DNA from: UBA12170 sp964293475
GTDB lineage: Bacteria > Bacteroidota > Bacteroidia > Bacteroidales > UBA12170
NCBI GenBank assembly: GCA_964293475.1
Contig: CAXYYJ010000008.1
Coordinates: 1-64,000, forward strand
Length of the DNA: 64,000 nt
Direction of reading: 5' to 3'
Shown: positions 9,422-17,431 of the stretch, one piece after another
How the letters are laid out: every line of letters starts with the position of its first letter
Numbering within the stretch: position 1 is the stretch's first letter
Made by a program: the position numbers and the translations under genes
Notes under the pieces: model-generated
Databases searched by the model: none
Told to the model about the DNA's origin: nothing
The model's input: only the letters and a program-made list of their open reading frames with translations

Positions 9422-10771
9422 ATGATGGATTTAAAACCAGTTACCAAGAAATTATATATAGAAACCTATGGCTGTCAGATGAATGTTTCCGACAGCGAAA
9501 TTGTGGGTTCAATCATGAAAAACATTGGATACGAGCAAGACAATAACCCCGAAAATGCCGATGTTATCTTTATAAATACCTGCTCCATCCGCGACAATGC
9601 GGAGCAAACCGTAAGAAAAAGACTTCGCGAAATAAAGGCTATGAAAAAGCGAAACCCGCGATTAACCGTTGGTATTTTGGGTTGTATGGCCGAGCGGCTA
9701 AAGGAAAAACTCATTGAAGAGCAGGAATTTGTGGATCTGATTGTAGGTCCCGATGCCTACCGCGATTTGCCCAAAATGATTCAAACTGTGGAATCGGGCC
9801 GAAAAGCCATCAATGTTTTGCTGAGCGAAGAAGAAACCTACGCCGAGATTGAACCTGTGCGTTATGGCGATAATGGCATTTCGGCCTTTATAAGCATTAT
9901 GCGGGGATGCCAAAACTGGTGCACCTATTGCGTGGTTCCTTTTACCCGGGGCAAAGAACGCAGCCGCGACCCCAAAACCATTGTCGACGAGGCCCAGGCA
10001 CTTTTCAATAAAGGCTATAAGGAAATTACCCTGCTCGGACAGAACGTGAACTCGTATGAATGGGAAAATGAGAATGGAAATGTGGGTTTTCCAGCTTTGC
10101 TTACAATGGTGGCCGAAGTGTCGCCATTGCTGCGTGTGCGCTTTGCCACCTCTCACCCCAAGGATATATCCGACGAACTAATTCTTACCATTGCCTCACA
10201 CCATAATATTTGCAATTATATTCATTTGCCTGTGCAATCGGGAAGCTCGGCGGTGTTGAAAAAAATGAACCGGAAGTACACCCGCGAGTGGTATCTGGAA
10301 CGCATCGACACCATTAAAAAACATATCCCCGATGTGGGGCTCTCCACCGATATTATTGCCGGATTTTGCACTGAAACCGAAGAAGACCATCAGGACACCC
10401 TGAGCCTCATGGAATCTGTTGGCTACGATTATGCTTTCATGTTTAAGTATTCCGAACGCCCCGATACCATTGCCGCCAAACGCTTTGCCGACGATGTGCC
10501 TGAGGATGTGAAAAGCCGTCGTTTGCAGGAAATCATTAAGCTTCAGCAGGAACTGTCACTGCGACGAAACCGCGCCGATGTGGGGAAAATCTTTGAAGTG
10601 TTGGTAGAACAGGTTTCTAAGAAATCTGATGCTGATTTGGCTGGAAGAAACAGTCAGAACAAGATGATAGTTTTCCCCCGAAAAGACTTTAAACCCGGCG
10701 ACTATGTGATGGTGAAAGTGCACGATTGCACCGCTGCCACACTGATTGGAACCTCGGTGGATATTTTTTAG
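9422..10771 (+). CDS. miaB: tRNA-2-methylthio-N6-dimethylallyladenosine synthase
   Basis: Radical-SAM methylthiotransferase of 449 residues that adds a methylthio group to i6A37 of tRNAs reading UNN codons. It has an N-terminal UPF0004 domain (YIETYGCQMNVSDSE with cluster cysteines). The radical-SAM motif is CxxxCxxC within RGCQNWCTYCVVPFTRGKER. The C-terminal TRAM domain ends at VKVHDCTAATLIGTSVDIF. YGCQMN and the VPFTRG context favour MiaB over MtaB or RimO. Two consecutive ATGs (9422 and 9425) are possible starts. Confidence 0.95.
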   Translation: MMDLKPVTKKLYIETYGCQMNVSDSEIVGSIMKNIGYEQDNNPENADVIFINTCSIRDNAEQTVRKRLREIKAMKKRNPRLTVGILGCMAERLKEKLIEEQEFVDLIVGPDAYRDLPKMIQTVESGRKAINVLLSEEETYAEIEPVRYGDNGISAFISIMRGCQNWCTYCVVPFTRGKERSRDPKTIVDEAQALFNKGYKEITLLGQNVNSYEWENENGNVGFPALLTMVAEVSPLLRVRFATSHPKDISDELILTIASHHNICNYIHLPVQSGSSAVLKKMNRKYTREWYLERIDTIKKHIPDVGLSTDIIAGFCTETEEDHQDTLSLMESVGYDYAFMFKYSERPDTIAAKRFADDVPEDVKSRRLQEIIKLQQELSLRRNRADVGKIFEVLVEQVSKKSDADLAGRNSQNKMIVFPRKDFKPGDYVMVKVHDCTAATLIGTSVDIF

Positions 10772-10845
10772 TTGTTGGGTTTTCGGGGAGGGGATTTGAC
10801 TAATGCAATCCGGCTTCGCTCGAAGACCGGGATGGGAATTTTCAG

Positions 10846-10908
10846 TCATCGAGCGTAGGTGAATCTCCGGTCATCGAGCGTAGCCGAATTTCCGGTCATC
10901 GAGCGTAG
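10846..10908. repeat. Three tandem copies of a 25-bp intergenic repeat
   Basis: TCATCGAGCGTAG occurs at 10846-10858, 10871-10883 and 10896-10908, exactly 25 bp apart, with related spacers (GTGAATCTCCGG, CCGAATTTCCGG). A related stretch, CGGCTTCGCTCGAAGACCGG, precedes it at 10811. The array lies between the convergent ends of miaB and purA and is non-coding. The sequence resembles degenerate intergenic repeats seen in Bacteroidota, and 49.2-49.4 kb has a similar style. Confidence 0.75.
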
Positions 10909-10969
10909 TCGAGATGAACGGGAATTTACCCCAGGCCCAATTACTTAAATCTTCTAATGAGAGGGTATT

Positions 10970-12271
10970 CTATAAAATCTGTCCGCGAATAATGGTTTCT
11001 TCCCTGTCGGGGCCAACGGATACGATGGTTACGGGAACCAAAGTTTGTTTTTCCACATAGTCCAGATAATCTAAAAATTCCTGTGGAAGGTCGCTCATGG
11101 TTTTGGCTTTGGTGATATCTGTTTTCCAGCCTTTATGAAAAGTGAAAGAAGGTTTCAGGTTCACATCGTTAATTTCGAAGGGGAAATAGTCAAGTTCCAA
11201 TTGATTGTAGAGATATTTTTCGCCAACCATAATTTCGTCGAAACCATCCATCACATCGGCTTTGGTAATGACCAAATCGGTGACTCCATTGAGCATGATG
11301 GCGTATTTTAAAGCGGGCAAATCGAGCCAGCCGCAACGGCGCGGACGGCCTGTGGTGCTTCCAAACTCGTGTCCGCGATTTCGCAGCTCGTCGCCGGTAG
11401 CATCTAAAAGTTCGGTGGGGAAAGGGCCACTTCCAACGCGGGTGCAATAGGCTTTAAAAACCCCAAAAACTTTTCCAATTTTCTGTGGAGCTACCCCAAG
11501 ACCGGAGCAAACGCTGCTTACAATGGTATTGCTGGAAGTAACGAAAGGATAAGAGCCAAAATCAACATCGAGCATAGTTCCCTGGGCGCCTTCGGCCAAA
11601 ACATTTTCGCCCCTTTGGAGAGCCTGATTCAGCATGTGTTCACTGTCGACCAAATTCATGGCCATGAGAGTTTCACAAGCGGCAAGCCATTTTGCTTCGT
11701 ATTCAGCAAACGACATTCCATCGATGAGAAACTCGTTGGTATCGTAATGGAAATTATCGATGATGGTATGGTGTTGTTCTTTTTTCTGGTTGTATTTAAC
11801 AGCGAAATCACCCACCAATAAATCGCCAACCCGCAGGCCTGTCCGACTGATTTTGTCGGTATAGCAAGGCCCGATTCCTTTGAGAGTGGAGCCTATTTTC
11901 TGGGCACCTTTCGATTTTTCGTACACTGCATCCAGTAAACGATGAGTGGGTAAAATAAGATGAGCTTTTTTGGAGATGAACAGGTTTATCTCGGGTTTCA
12001 CGCCGTTTTCGCGAAGTTTATTCACTTCTTTTTCGAAAATATAGGGGTCGATGATAACACCATTACCCACAATATTTTTGGTTTTTGGGTGAAATATGCC
12101 CGAGGGGATGGTGTGTAAAACATGTTTCTGACCATTGAATTCCAACGTGTGACCCGCATTTGGGCCTCCCTGAAAACGTGCAATGATACTGTAGTTCGGA
12201 GTAAAAACATCTACTATTTTTCCTTTTCCTTCGTCACCCCATTGAAGACCCAATAAAACATCAACCTTCAT
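10970..12271 (-). CDS. purA: Adenylosuccinate synthetase
   Basis: A 433-residue GTP-dependent enzyme that joins IMP and aspartate to make adenylosuccinate, the first committed step from IMP to AMP. The N-terminus has the family signature GLQWGDEGKGKIVD (P-loop-like) and GGPNAGHT. The second signature GIGPCYTDKISRTGLRVGDL and the STTGRPRRCGWLDLPALKYA region are also visible. The length is normal. It is convergent with miaB and divergent from the downstream tRNA. Confidence 0.97.
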   Translation of the reverse strand: MKVDVLLGLQWGDEGKGKIVDVFTPNYSIIARFQGGPNAGHTLEFNGQKHVLHTIPSGIFHPKTKNIVGNGVIIDPYIFEKEVNKLRENGVKPEINLFISKKAHLILPTHRLLDAVYEKSKGAQKIGSTLKGIGPCYTDKISRTGLRVGDLLVGDFAVKYNQKKEQHHTIIDNFHYDTNEFLIDGMSFAEYEAKWLAACETLMAMNLVDSEHMLNQALQRGENVLAEGAQGTMLDVDFGSYPFVTSSNTIVSSVCSGLGVAPQKIGKVFGVFKAYCTRVGSGPFPTELLDATGDELRNRGHEFGSTTGRPRRCGWLDLPALKYAIMLNGVTDLVITKADVMDGFDEIMVGEKYLYNQLELDYFPFEINDVNLKPSFTFHKGWKTDITKAKTMSDLPQEFLDYLDYVEKQTLVPVTIVSVGPDREETIIRGQIL

Positions 12272-12434
12272 CTTTGTATTTTTTTATCTTAAATTCTGAA
12301 ATGCCCCAAAAACAAACGAAGCAATTTTCAAAATCGAATATTGCCTCTGTAAATCTGTTTAAAACTCCACAAAGATACAGTTATTGACTCAAAATATTAA
12401 AATTATCTCCGAAAATATTATTTCAACAAATAAC

Positions 12435-12464
12435 TTGACTGAAATAATAAAATCACTAATTTTG
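12435..12464 (+). promoter_or_regulatory. Promoter of the tRNA-Ala gene
   Basis: TTG at 12435-12437, a 19-base spacer and TAATTTTG at 12457-12464 match the Bacteroidota consensus. The predicted start is about 25 bases before the mature tRNA 5' end. Confidence 0.7.
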
Positions 12465-12494
12465 CCCCACTTTTACAAAAGTTCAATATTTATT

Positions 12495-12639
<145 letters not shown>

Positions 12640-12667
12640 CACCCTATTTTCTCTCCCGTTATTCAAA

Positions 12668-12677
12668 TGTTGTTCAA
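12668..12677 (+). other. TGTTGTWCAA site 1 near attL
   Basis: TGTTGTTCAA lies 29 bp inside the left attachment repeat, upstream of the chosen integrase start. It is one of six close copies of this 10-mer in the element and a candidate arm-type site for the integrase or an accessory factor. Confidence 0.4.
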
Positions 12678-12714
12678 TGAAAAACGCTCTGAAAGACTCA
12701 TAAAACCTACAAAG

Positions 12715-13887
12715 ATGAGTATTAAACAAACAGTTTGTTGTACAATAGACAAGCGAACAAGGAAAACAGACGGCACAAGCCCCATTAGATTAAGAATTAC
12801 AAGCAATAGAGTAAGCAATTTTATTGCTTTAAATTTAGCTCTCACTGAGTCAGATTTTCGCACTGTGGAAATAGGAATAAGACTAAACTCTCACCTCCTC
12901 TCCATTAAAACCACTATGATAGACATAGAAGACAGAGCAAGAGAGATAATAGAGAGAATGGAAGTATATGATTTTAATATATTCAAAACTCTCTTTCTGC
13001 AATCTGACAAGCCACAGACAAAAAGAAACAATATCTCTCTGCTTTTTAAAGAAAAGATTGATAACTTTAAGACTACAGGAGGATATATTAGTGCAGGTAT
13101 ATACAAGACCGTATTGAGTCACATTCTATCTTTTAGTAAGAAAGATATTGATATTCAAGAGATTGACTCAAAATTCCTGCTGGCTTTTAATAATTTTCTC
13201 TTAAACAAAGGAACAAGTAACACCACTATTTCCGTTTATATGCGAAGTTTAAGAGCTGTAATAAACAAAAATAAAGAGCTTGTAACATCATACCCATTTG
13301 ATAAATACACCATACCCACAGCGAGAAATAATAAAAGAGCTATTTCAGAACAAGACATCAAAAAGATTCTTTCATATAGGTTTGATAATGAAAGAGATAA
13401 TCAATATTTAAGTTTAGCTTTTCTTTCTTTCTATGCTGCTGGTATGAATATAAAAGATATTCTCCTCCTTACAGATAAGAATATCAATGGAGAATATTTG
13501 ATGTGGAACAGAGCCAAAACAGGCAAGCCTATTAAAATATATTTACTTCCACAGGCAAAAGAAATCATTTCATCATTTTCCAAAACTTCAAACGGTTTTC
13601 TATTTCCTTACTTGAAATCAGATGAGCCAAAATACTTGAAAGATAGGGTTCAAACTATTGTGAAAAAAGTTAATATGAGATTAAAGAGAGTGTGTGAAAT
13701 ACTCAATATCAATATCGTCACAACTTACTCATTTCGACACAGTTACGCAACTATAATGATGAATAAAGGCGCAAATATAGCTTTTATAAGTCAGAGTTTG
13801 GGGCATCAAAGTTTAACTACTACTCAAAATTATCTTGGCTCATTTACAGACCAACAAATGAAAGACAGTATCAGTTTGTTAGTTTAA
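12715..13887 (+). CDS. Tyrosine recombinase (integrase), Bacteroidetes type
   Basis: Site-specific recombinase of 390 residues from the ATG at 12715 (MSIKQTVCCTIDKRTRKTDG). An upstream in-frame start at 12616 would lie inside the att repeat and add 33 atypical residues. An N-terminal beta/SAM-like arm- and core-binding region is followed by the catalytic domain. Box II is YSFRHSYAT, the later histidine is in LGHQSLTTTQ, and the nucleophile is the tyrosine of QNYLGSF. The first catalytic arginine position reads YAAGMNIKDILLL, where related Bacteroidetes integrases have an RGM motif, so Arg I appears to be missing. Being next to attL and the tRNA fits a role in integration and excision of this element. 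Confidence 0.9.
   Translation: MSIKQTVCCTIDKRTRKTDGTSPIRLRITSNRVSNFIALNLALTESDFRTVEIGIRLNSHLLSIKTTMIDIEDRAREIIERMEVYDFNIFKTLFLQSDKPQTKRNNISLLFKEKIDNFKTTGGYISAGIYKTVLSHILSFSKKDIDIQEIDSKFLLAFNNFLLNKGTSNTTISVYMRSLRAVINKNKELVTSYPFDKYTIPTARNNKRAISEQDIKKILSYRFDNERDNQYLSLAFLSFYAAGMNIKDILLLTDKNINGEYLMWNRAKTGKPIKIYLLPQAKEIISSFSKTSNGFLFPYLKSDEPKYLKDRVQTIVKKVNMRLKRVCEILNINIVTTYSFRHSYATIMMNKGANIAFISQSLGHQSLTTTQNYLGSFTDQQMKDSISLLV
12736..12745 (+). other. TGTTGTWCAA site 2
   Basis: TGTTGTACAA lies inside the 5' end of the integrase gene, 58 bp after site 1. It contains the perfect palindrome TTGTACAA. Confidence 0.4.
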
Positions 13888-14518
13888 ATACCCTTATTTC
13901 CTTTCCTATATTGGCACATTTTGCATTATTATTATTAATGAATAGAAATGTACTAATAAGACGAAAAACGATGCGAAATCGCAATATAGAGAACAAGTTC
14001 TTTGACATCTTGAAATGAAATAAAAACACCATGCAACAGGTACGCACCCCATTTTTAAGGAAATGTGAAGTAAGAGAATGTAATTCAATCCATTACAAGC
14101 CATTTTATTATCAATTCTTTATTTGTGGGTGTGTCTCTGTTGTTCAATGTGTTGTTCAGGAATTAAGCATGTAATTTATTTACAATCAATCATTTATTTA
14201 AATATTGCTCTGCTATGAGGACGAGACATGGGGAGACAGACACAGGAGAGATTAACAGGGAGTGTAAATACAAACATCAGCAATCAGAAAGAGAATGTAT
14301 TAAATTAAACTATTCTTTTTTATAAGGCAGAACAATATGATAAGGTTTTTAGAAAGTTTAGTGTTTAGATAATTTGAGATTCATTTATTCTCTCTCTTAA
14401 ACAAATAAATAAATTAACAAGTGGTGTGTGTACAAAAAAGGAAGACCATAAGGTGTTTATATGAGTTTAGACACATTTAAGCGTACTTAACTAAAATGGT
14501 AAGATAAAAGAGAGAATA
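13888..14518. other. Non-coding region of the element (possible origin/regulatory region)
   Basis: 631 AT-rich bases between integrase and polymerase genes with no convincing ORF; the longest small ORF noticed is about 26 codons. It contains a short inverted repeat TGCGA-AA-TCGCA (13972-13983) and a promoter-like TTCTTTGACAT near 14000. Two further TGTTGTTCA copies lie at 14138-14158. Lying directly upstream of the predicted replication protein, it is the best candidate for the element's replication origin. That is an inference from position. Confidence 0.4.
14138..14159 (+). other. TGTTGTWCAA sites 3 and 4 (tandem)
   Basis: TGTTGTTCAA at 14138-14147 and TGTTGTTCAG at 14150-14159, in direct orientation with starts 12 bp apart. 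They lie in the non-coding region upstream of the predicted polymerase. Confidence 0.4.
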
Positions 14519-15589
14519 ATGAAAGGTATTTTATTAAACACGCACAAGGGAGTAAGGGATATTAGAGTTGATTATCTTTTTACCAAAATACAGGAGAAAA
14601 CGAAGAAACACTACTCAAATGGGGTGTACTTCACAAGACCGGAACTACAATACATTTTAGGGTTCACACACTTTCAGGAAGTATTAAAGCAGCTAAAAGA
14701 AAAGGGTTTTATTAATAGTTACTTATCTCCACGAAAGGGAAAATATTACAAAGAACAAAACCTGTACTTCATTAAACTCTCCGATAGCGTGGAGGTTACT
14801 AAGTCGGGGATATTAAAATACGATGTACCCTTCATTTGTAAGTATATCAAATATTTGGAGAGACACGAAAAGCCACAAAATAAATACACGAAAATACAGG
14901 CTAAAAACATTTCAGTTACTACACTGCATACAGACAATGAAGAAGTTAACAAAGAGTTTAGCTTGAGAGCAAAAGACGCAAAGAGTAATGTTTCATTAGA
15001 TTCGTTTGCTGGTAGAGTTTACAGTCCTGTGACAAATTTAAAGAGAACCGACAGACCGCATTTGAGAATTGAGGACGAACGAACTATTGAAATAGACTTG
15101 AATACATCACAGCCCACGTTTTTAAGCGAATTGTTTCTCTGTGAAATTGGGCTAAACTCTTACAGTGAGTTAATCAATTCCGAAATAGACATTTACAAAT
15201 ATATTCAAACAAAACTCAAAATAAAAACACGAGAACAGGCAAAAATAAAATATGCAAAAATGATAATGGGGAGACCTGATAGCAAATCAGCAAATCAATT
15301 TTACGATTTATTCCCTGATACTGAGAACTTTCTAAGAAGTATTAAAACCATTCCTTTAAGTGAAAACAAACTTAGAACTCCCTATAAGAACGCAGCTTAT
15401 CTTTTACAAAGCATTGAATTAAAAGCATTTAAAGACGTTTGGAAAGAATTAAATAAAAATAATATACGATTCATAAGTGTACATGATAGTGTAATAATAA
15501 AGAAATCTGATTTACAGAAGGGTTTTGGGATAATTAAAAACACATTAGAAAATTACATTTCCATTGAAGCGAAATTAACTATAAAATAA
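14519..15589 (+). CDS. Predicted superfamily-A-like mobile-element polymerase (TV-Pol-like)
   Basis: A 356-residue protein with three motifs in the order of the superfamily A polymerase palm. Motif A-like is EIDLNTSQPTFLSEL with D193 and SQP at 197-199. Motif B-like is REQAKIKYAKMIMG (R238, K244, Y245, G251). Motif C-like is FISVHDSVIIKK with H322-D323. This resembles DYSQ.E / RxxxK..YG / VHDE of family A DNA polymerases and the reported TV-Pol group of transposon- and virus-encoded relatives. No exonuclease domain is visible. The N-terminal 150 residues look like a DNA-binding or priming region of unknown fold. It probably replicates the element, perhaps with primase activity; this is an inference. 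It is followed by two small genes on the same strand. Confidence 0.55.
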   Translation: MKGILLNTHKGVRDIRVDYLFTKIQEKTKKHYSNGVYFTRPELQYILGFTHFQEVLKQLKEKGFINSYLSPRKGKYYKEQNLYFIKLSDSVEVTKSGILKYDVPFICKYIKYLERHEKPQNKYTKIQAKNISVTTLHTDNEEVNKEFSLRAKDAKSNVSLDSFAGRVYSPVTNLKRTDRPHLRIEDERTIEIDLNTSQPTFLSELFLCEIGLNSYSELINSEIDIYKYIQTKLKIKTREQAKIKYAKMIMGRPDSKSANQFYDLFPDTENFLRSIKTIPLSENKLRTPYKNAAYLLQSIELKAFKDVWKELNKNNIRFISVHDSVIIKKSDLQKGFGIIKNTLENYISIEAKLTIK

Positions 15590-15597
15590 TATTAAAA

Positions 15598-15813
15598 ATG
15601 AAAGAAAATCAACAAATTACAACAGAAAATGAGAGTAGATATTCTCGCAAAAATTATGAGTTATTCATCAAAGGAAATATTTGTAACCTGTACATCAACA
15701 AGGAGTTACAAGAGCTTTTATTCAAAGAGCGTCAAAAGCGAAATCAAAAGGCGAAAATAAGCAATGCACAGCTTATCAGGGAGTTACTCTTAAATGGTAA
15801 TAATTTATGTTAG
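15598..15813 (+). CDS. Small protein of unknown function, possible DNA-binding
   Basis: A 71-residue charged protein starting 8 bases after the polymerase stop codon. Residues 25-68 read as a short strand (ICNLYINKE) followed by two helices with a basic linker (RQKRNQKAKISNAQLIRELLL). That is compatible with a ribbon-helix-helix regulator or a copy-control protein, but the family is not recognised. Its stop codon overlaps the start of the next gene (ATG at 15807), which suggests translational coupling. Confidence 0.55.
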   Translation: MKENQQITTENESRYSRKNYELFIKGNICNLYINKELQELLFKERQKRNQKAKISNAQLIRELLLNGNNLC

Positions 15814-16409
15814 TAGCCATAAACGTTAAAGACTTGAAAGCTATGTATTTAGCTGCAAGTTTGAAAAAATATAAGAACAATCATCTCCCTTTTGTTTTTA
15901 ATGCCTTAGAGTCCGAGATGAAAACGGTTAAAGACTTAATAACCAATAGCAACAAAGTCTTTAAAAACAATAGTGGATTGAAAGAATTACAGTTTTATTC
16001 AAATGAGAATATTCTTTTCAATCTTTTAGCTATCCACCCCGAAAAGGGAACACAGCTCTCTTTCAATCTCGAAATGTGGCAAGAGCTTAAGAGTTCAGTT
16101 ATTACAGCTCTCCGAAATGAGAGAAAATCATTCTTAAACGAAAACAAGGCGAGAGTTAAAGTAAATTTTATCGAATCTCTCAATTTTGAAGCTCAATATT
16201 CACACAGTCAACTAATTAATCTACTGCAAAAGGCATACAGTGAATTAAATATTGATGAGATTCCTGATATTGAGACTGTAAACGAGTTCTTAACTCTCTC
16301 TCCTGTGTCGCGGGCAAATGGCTTGTTCACTATAAAATCAATTGCAGGCATGAAAGAATATTTGCCACCACCTCCACCGGAAAAGCCTAAAAGATTTTCA
16401 TGGCTCTAA
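15807..16409 (+). CDS. Element protein of unknown function
   Basis: A 200-residue, mostly helical, lysine-rich protein of no recognised family. It ends with a proline-rich tail (YLPPPPPEKPKRFSWL) with a terminal aromatic motif of the kind used for protein-protein docking. It has no signal peptide or membrane segment. It overlaps the preceding small gene by 7 bases and forms one operon with the polymerase. A replication accessory or packaging role would fit the context but is unsupported. Confidence 0.55.
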   Translation: MLVAINVKDLKAMYLAASLKKYKNNHLPFVFNALESEMKTVKDLITNSNKVFKNNSGLKELQFYSNENILFNLLAIHPEKGTQLSFNLEMWQELKSSVITALRNERKSFLNENKARVKVNFIESLNFEAQYSHSQLINLLQKAYSELNIDEIPDIETVNEFLTLSPVSRANGLFTIKSIAGMKEYLPPPPPEKPKRFSWL

Positions 16410-16471
16410 AAAGAAAACTGTTGCTCATTCTTATCAATAAAAAGATAAGGCAACCGCCAAAGAAAAAATAA
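16400..16471 (+). CDS. Possible 23-residue basic peptide ORF
   Basis: An ATG at 16400 overlaps the last codons of the preceding gene and opens a 23-codon frame (MALKRKLLLILINKK then IRQPPKKK) ending at TAA 16469-16471. Start-stop overlap is common in this operon. The peptide is short, hydrophobic and basic, and may be chance. Confidence 0.25.
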   Translation: MALKRKLLLILINKKIRQPPKKK

Positions 16472-16502
16472 TTACTCTGCACTCTCTTTTAGTTAATTCT
16501 GC

Positions 16503-16537
16503 AAAGGCTACATTGTGAAATGTGGCTTTTGTGTTTT
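16503..16537 (+). terminator. Terminator of the element's polymerase operon
   Basis: AAAGGCTACATT (16503-16514) pairs with AATGTGGCTTTT (16519-16530) through 12 pairs, two of them G-T, with a 4-base loop. It is followed by GTGTTTT. Confidence 0.65.
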
Positions 16538-17124
16538 AGATAGTTCAGGCGGGGGAGACTGAGTACCCCATTTAGTTATGTTCTTCACACTATTTAGACC
16601 ATTTCCACATTACAAACTTAATCATCTCACATTCAACACGGTAAAGCCGCAAAAAGCATAACATACTAAGCGTGAATGAATTACACATTTTACACCATGT
16701 TTCTTTCTTTTTAAAGCAATTGATTTATTGAATAGTTTTCCAGTGAGTTACAATACCCATATTTAGCATACTATTCCCCCATTTTACACACTTTCTTTTC
16801 TTTTAGGGGGAAATATATCATTTGCATTATTTTTGATGAAATAGTCAATATATGCCTTGAATTATTCATTACACCCCGCAGGAGAGAGAATACACATACT
16901 ACACTCTCCAAAGGTCTTCTCCGGTGAAGTATTATATATGCACCCGTTATCAATAGTAAAATATTTTTCTCTGTTTTGTGAGATTGAATGAATATATTTT
17001 TAATTTTATCCATTATTAATCGTTCTTTCTTTCGTGTTTTTCATGCTGTTGTACAAATGTTGTACAAGGGAGAGAAAATGTAGTGTGTAACTCATTGATA
17101 ATGTGAAGAATATACGTCTTAACG
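16538..17124. other. Non-coding right arm of the element
   Basis: 587 AT-rich bases up to the right attachment repeat. An 80-codon minus-strand frame (16771-17013) has no recognisable features and was not called. The only notable signal is the tandem TGTTGTACAA pair at 17047-17067, close to attR. Confidence 0.5.
17047..17067 (+). other. TGTTGTWCAA sites 5 and 6 (tandem) near attR
   Basis: TGTTGTACAA at 17047-17056 and again at 17058-17067, direct repeats with starts 11 bp apart, about 60 bp inside the right attachment repeat. They mirror the copies near attL and suit integrase arm-type or replication-initiator sites. Confidence 0.45.
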
Positions 17125-17243
<119 letters not shown>

Positions 17244-17403
17244 GGCGGTTTTTAATGTCCCTTTGATTGACAGATATGAAATAGAATTTCAAGGGTTTTT
17301 AGTAAAACTATCCGTCAGCGAACAAATTTGTGGCCTTAAATAATAAATCTCCCCGCGGTTTTTGTTACAATAAACACTAAGTCTGAGTTCCCATTATTCT
17401 TAG

Positions 17404-17411
17404 TAAATTTG
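17404..17411 (+). promoter_or_regulatory. -7 element upstream of hisS
   Basis: TAAATTTG matches TAnnTTTG and lies 20 bases before the hisS ATG. No TTG at the right distance was found. Confidence 0.45.
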
Positions 17412-17431
17412 CCCGCACAATTTAAAACATC

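Noticed and set aside
10811..10908. CRISPR array
   Set aside because: The repeat unit is about 13 bp with a 12-bp spacer; spacers are similar to each other and no cas gene is near.
16771..17013. Minus-strand 80-residue frame in the right arm of the element
   Set aside because: No family, no ribosome site or promoter, and low-complexity AT-rich composition.
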